Assembly: GCA_946480965.1 (NCBI GenBank)
Contig: CAMLMI010000311.1
Span: forward strand, 1-5,920
Direction: 5' to 3'
DNA: 5,920 nt
From: an uncultured Verrucomicrobiales bacterium
GTDB lineage: Bacteria > Verrucomicrobiota > Verrucomicrobiae > Limisphaerales > CANJSG01
Shown: positions 5,537 to 5,920 of the stretch, piece by piece
Layout of the letters: each line of letters opens with the position of its first letter
Position numbering within the stretch: the stretch's first letter is position 1
Made by a program: the position numbers and the translations under genes
Notes under the pieces: generated by a model
The model's input: the letters and a program-made list of their open reading frames with translations, nothing else
Told to the model about the DNA's origin: nothing
Database searches by the model: none

Positions 5537-5920
5537 TCACCGCGCCAGTTTGCGGCGGCGGAATTCGGTCGGGGTCAAACCGGTGGCCGAATGGAAGGCG
5601 CGGGTGAAGGCGCTGTGGTCGTAGAAGCCGCAGGCGTGGGCGACGTCGGCGATGGGGCGGCCGGGTTCCAAGAGCAGCCGCGTGGCGGCGGCGAGGCGGG
5701 TCTGGGTGATGAGCTGGCTGGGCGTGATGCGGTAGATGCGCTTGATGATCCGGGCGAAACGCACCTGGCTGAGTCCCGCCTCCTTGGCCAGAAGCGCGGG
5801 AGTGACGGCGTCGGGATAATGGCGGTCCAGGTATTCCAACGCCTTGGTCAATCCGGGAGGGATCTTCGAGGTGTCGTTGGGCGCGGTCAGGTCGCGGGAA
5901 ATGCCGATCAAGCCGATGAC
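5537..5920 (-). CDS. PAS-AraC family transcriptional regulator, C-terminal part (partial)
   Basis: The last 128 codons of a regulator whose 5' end lies beyond the window. The reading frame is open to the right edge. The first residues visible, [12 protein letters not shown], match the closing strand of a PAS/PAC sensory domain (V-x-G-x-x-G-I-S-R-D-x-T). A linker leads to a complete AraC-type DNA-binding domain. Its first helix-turn-helix is about [19 protein letters not shown], followed by the [12 protein letters not shown] segment. The second helix-turn-helix, [20 protein letters not shown], ends in GLTPTEFRR, the AraC signature. The protein probably senses a small ligand or redox state through PAS and activates transcription; target and ligand are unknown. 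A TTG at 5911 could be mistaken for a start, but the PAS remnant upstream of it argues against that. Confidence 0.9.
   Translation of the reverse strand, partial: VIGLIGISRDLTAPNDTSKIPPGLTKALEYLDRHYPDAVTPALLAKEAGLSQVRFARIIKRIYRITPSQLITQTRLAAATRLLLEPGRPIADVAHACGFYDHSAFTRAFHSATGLTPTEFRRRKLAR

Noticed and set aside
4702..5607. Plus-strand open frame of 301 codons
   Set aside because: It is antisense to xth, whose active-site motifs are complete on the minus strand.

Overview
The window is GC-rich chromosomal DNA with five recognisable protein genes, a tRNA gene and partial genes at both edges, arranged around a gene-poor stretch of about 1.8 kb. Domain style (RlmN with a Cys-radical core and an insert, DUF502 membrane protein, PAS-AraC regulator, APE1-like exonuclease III) and the absence of Shine-Dalgarno sequences suggest a Verrucomicrobiota-type bacterium. 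That placement is an inference from sequence feel, not a search result. Nothing here looks like plasmid or intact phage DNA.

Layout. 1-48: first 16 codons of purE on the minus strand, cut by the window edge. 148-1278: rlmN on the plus strand, divergent from purE across 99 bp and followed by a short terminator hairpin. 1322-1468: a 147-bp non-coding element bounded by 22-bp imperfect inverted repeats. 1493-2793: a minus-strand pair, a DUF502 membrane protein followed by recO with only 6 bp between them, ending in a hairpin. 2809-4574: a region without conserved genes. It holds a broken IS1182-like transposase remnant, a helix-turn-helix fragment, a possible 54-residue membrane protein, two clusters of strong inverted repeats and a broken reading frame. 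4575-4649: tRNA with a CAT anticodon on the minus strand. 4738-5490: exonuclease III (xth), minus strand. 5537-5920: C-terminal part of a PAS-AraC regulator, minus strand, running off the window.

The intact genes are housekeeping: purine synthesis (PurE), rRNA/tRNA methylation (RlmN), recombination repair (RecO), abasic-site repair (Xth) and translation (tRNA). RecO and Xth are both repair proteins but are separated by the degraded region and are not one operon. The region on the 3' side of the tRNA, with transposase debris and palindromes, reads as an eroded insertion site. No undescribed system with intact genes is visible. The most unusual material is the inverted-repeat elements, the small membrane ORF and the decayed fragments.
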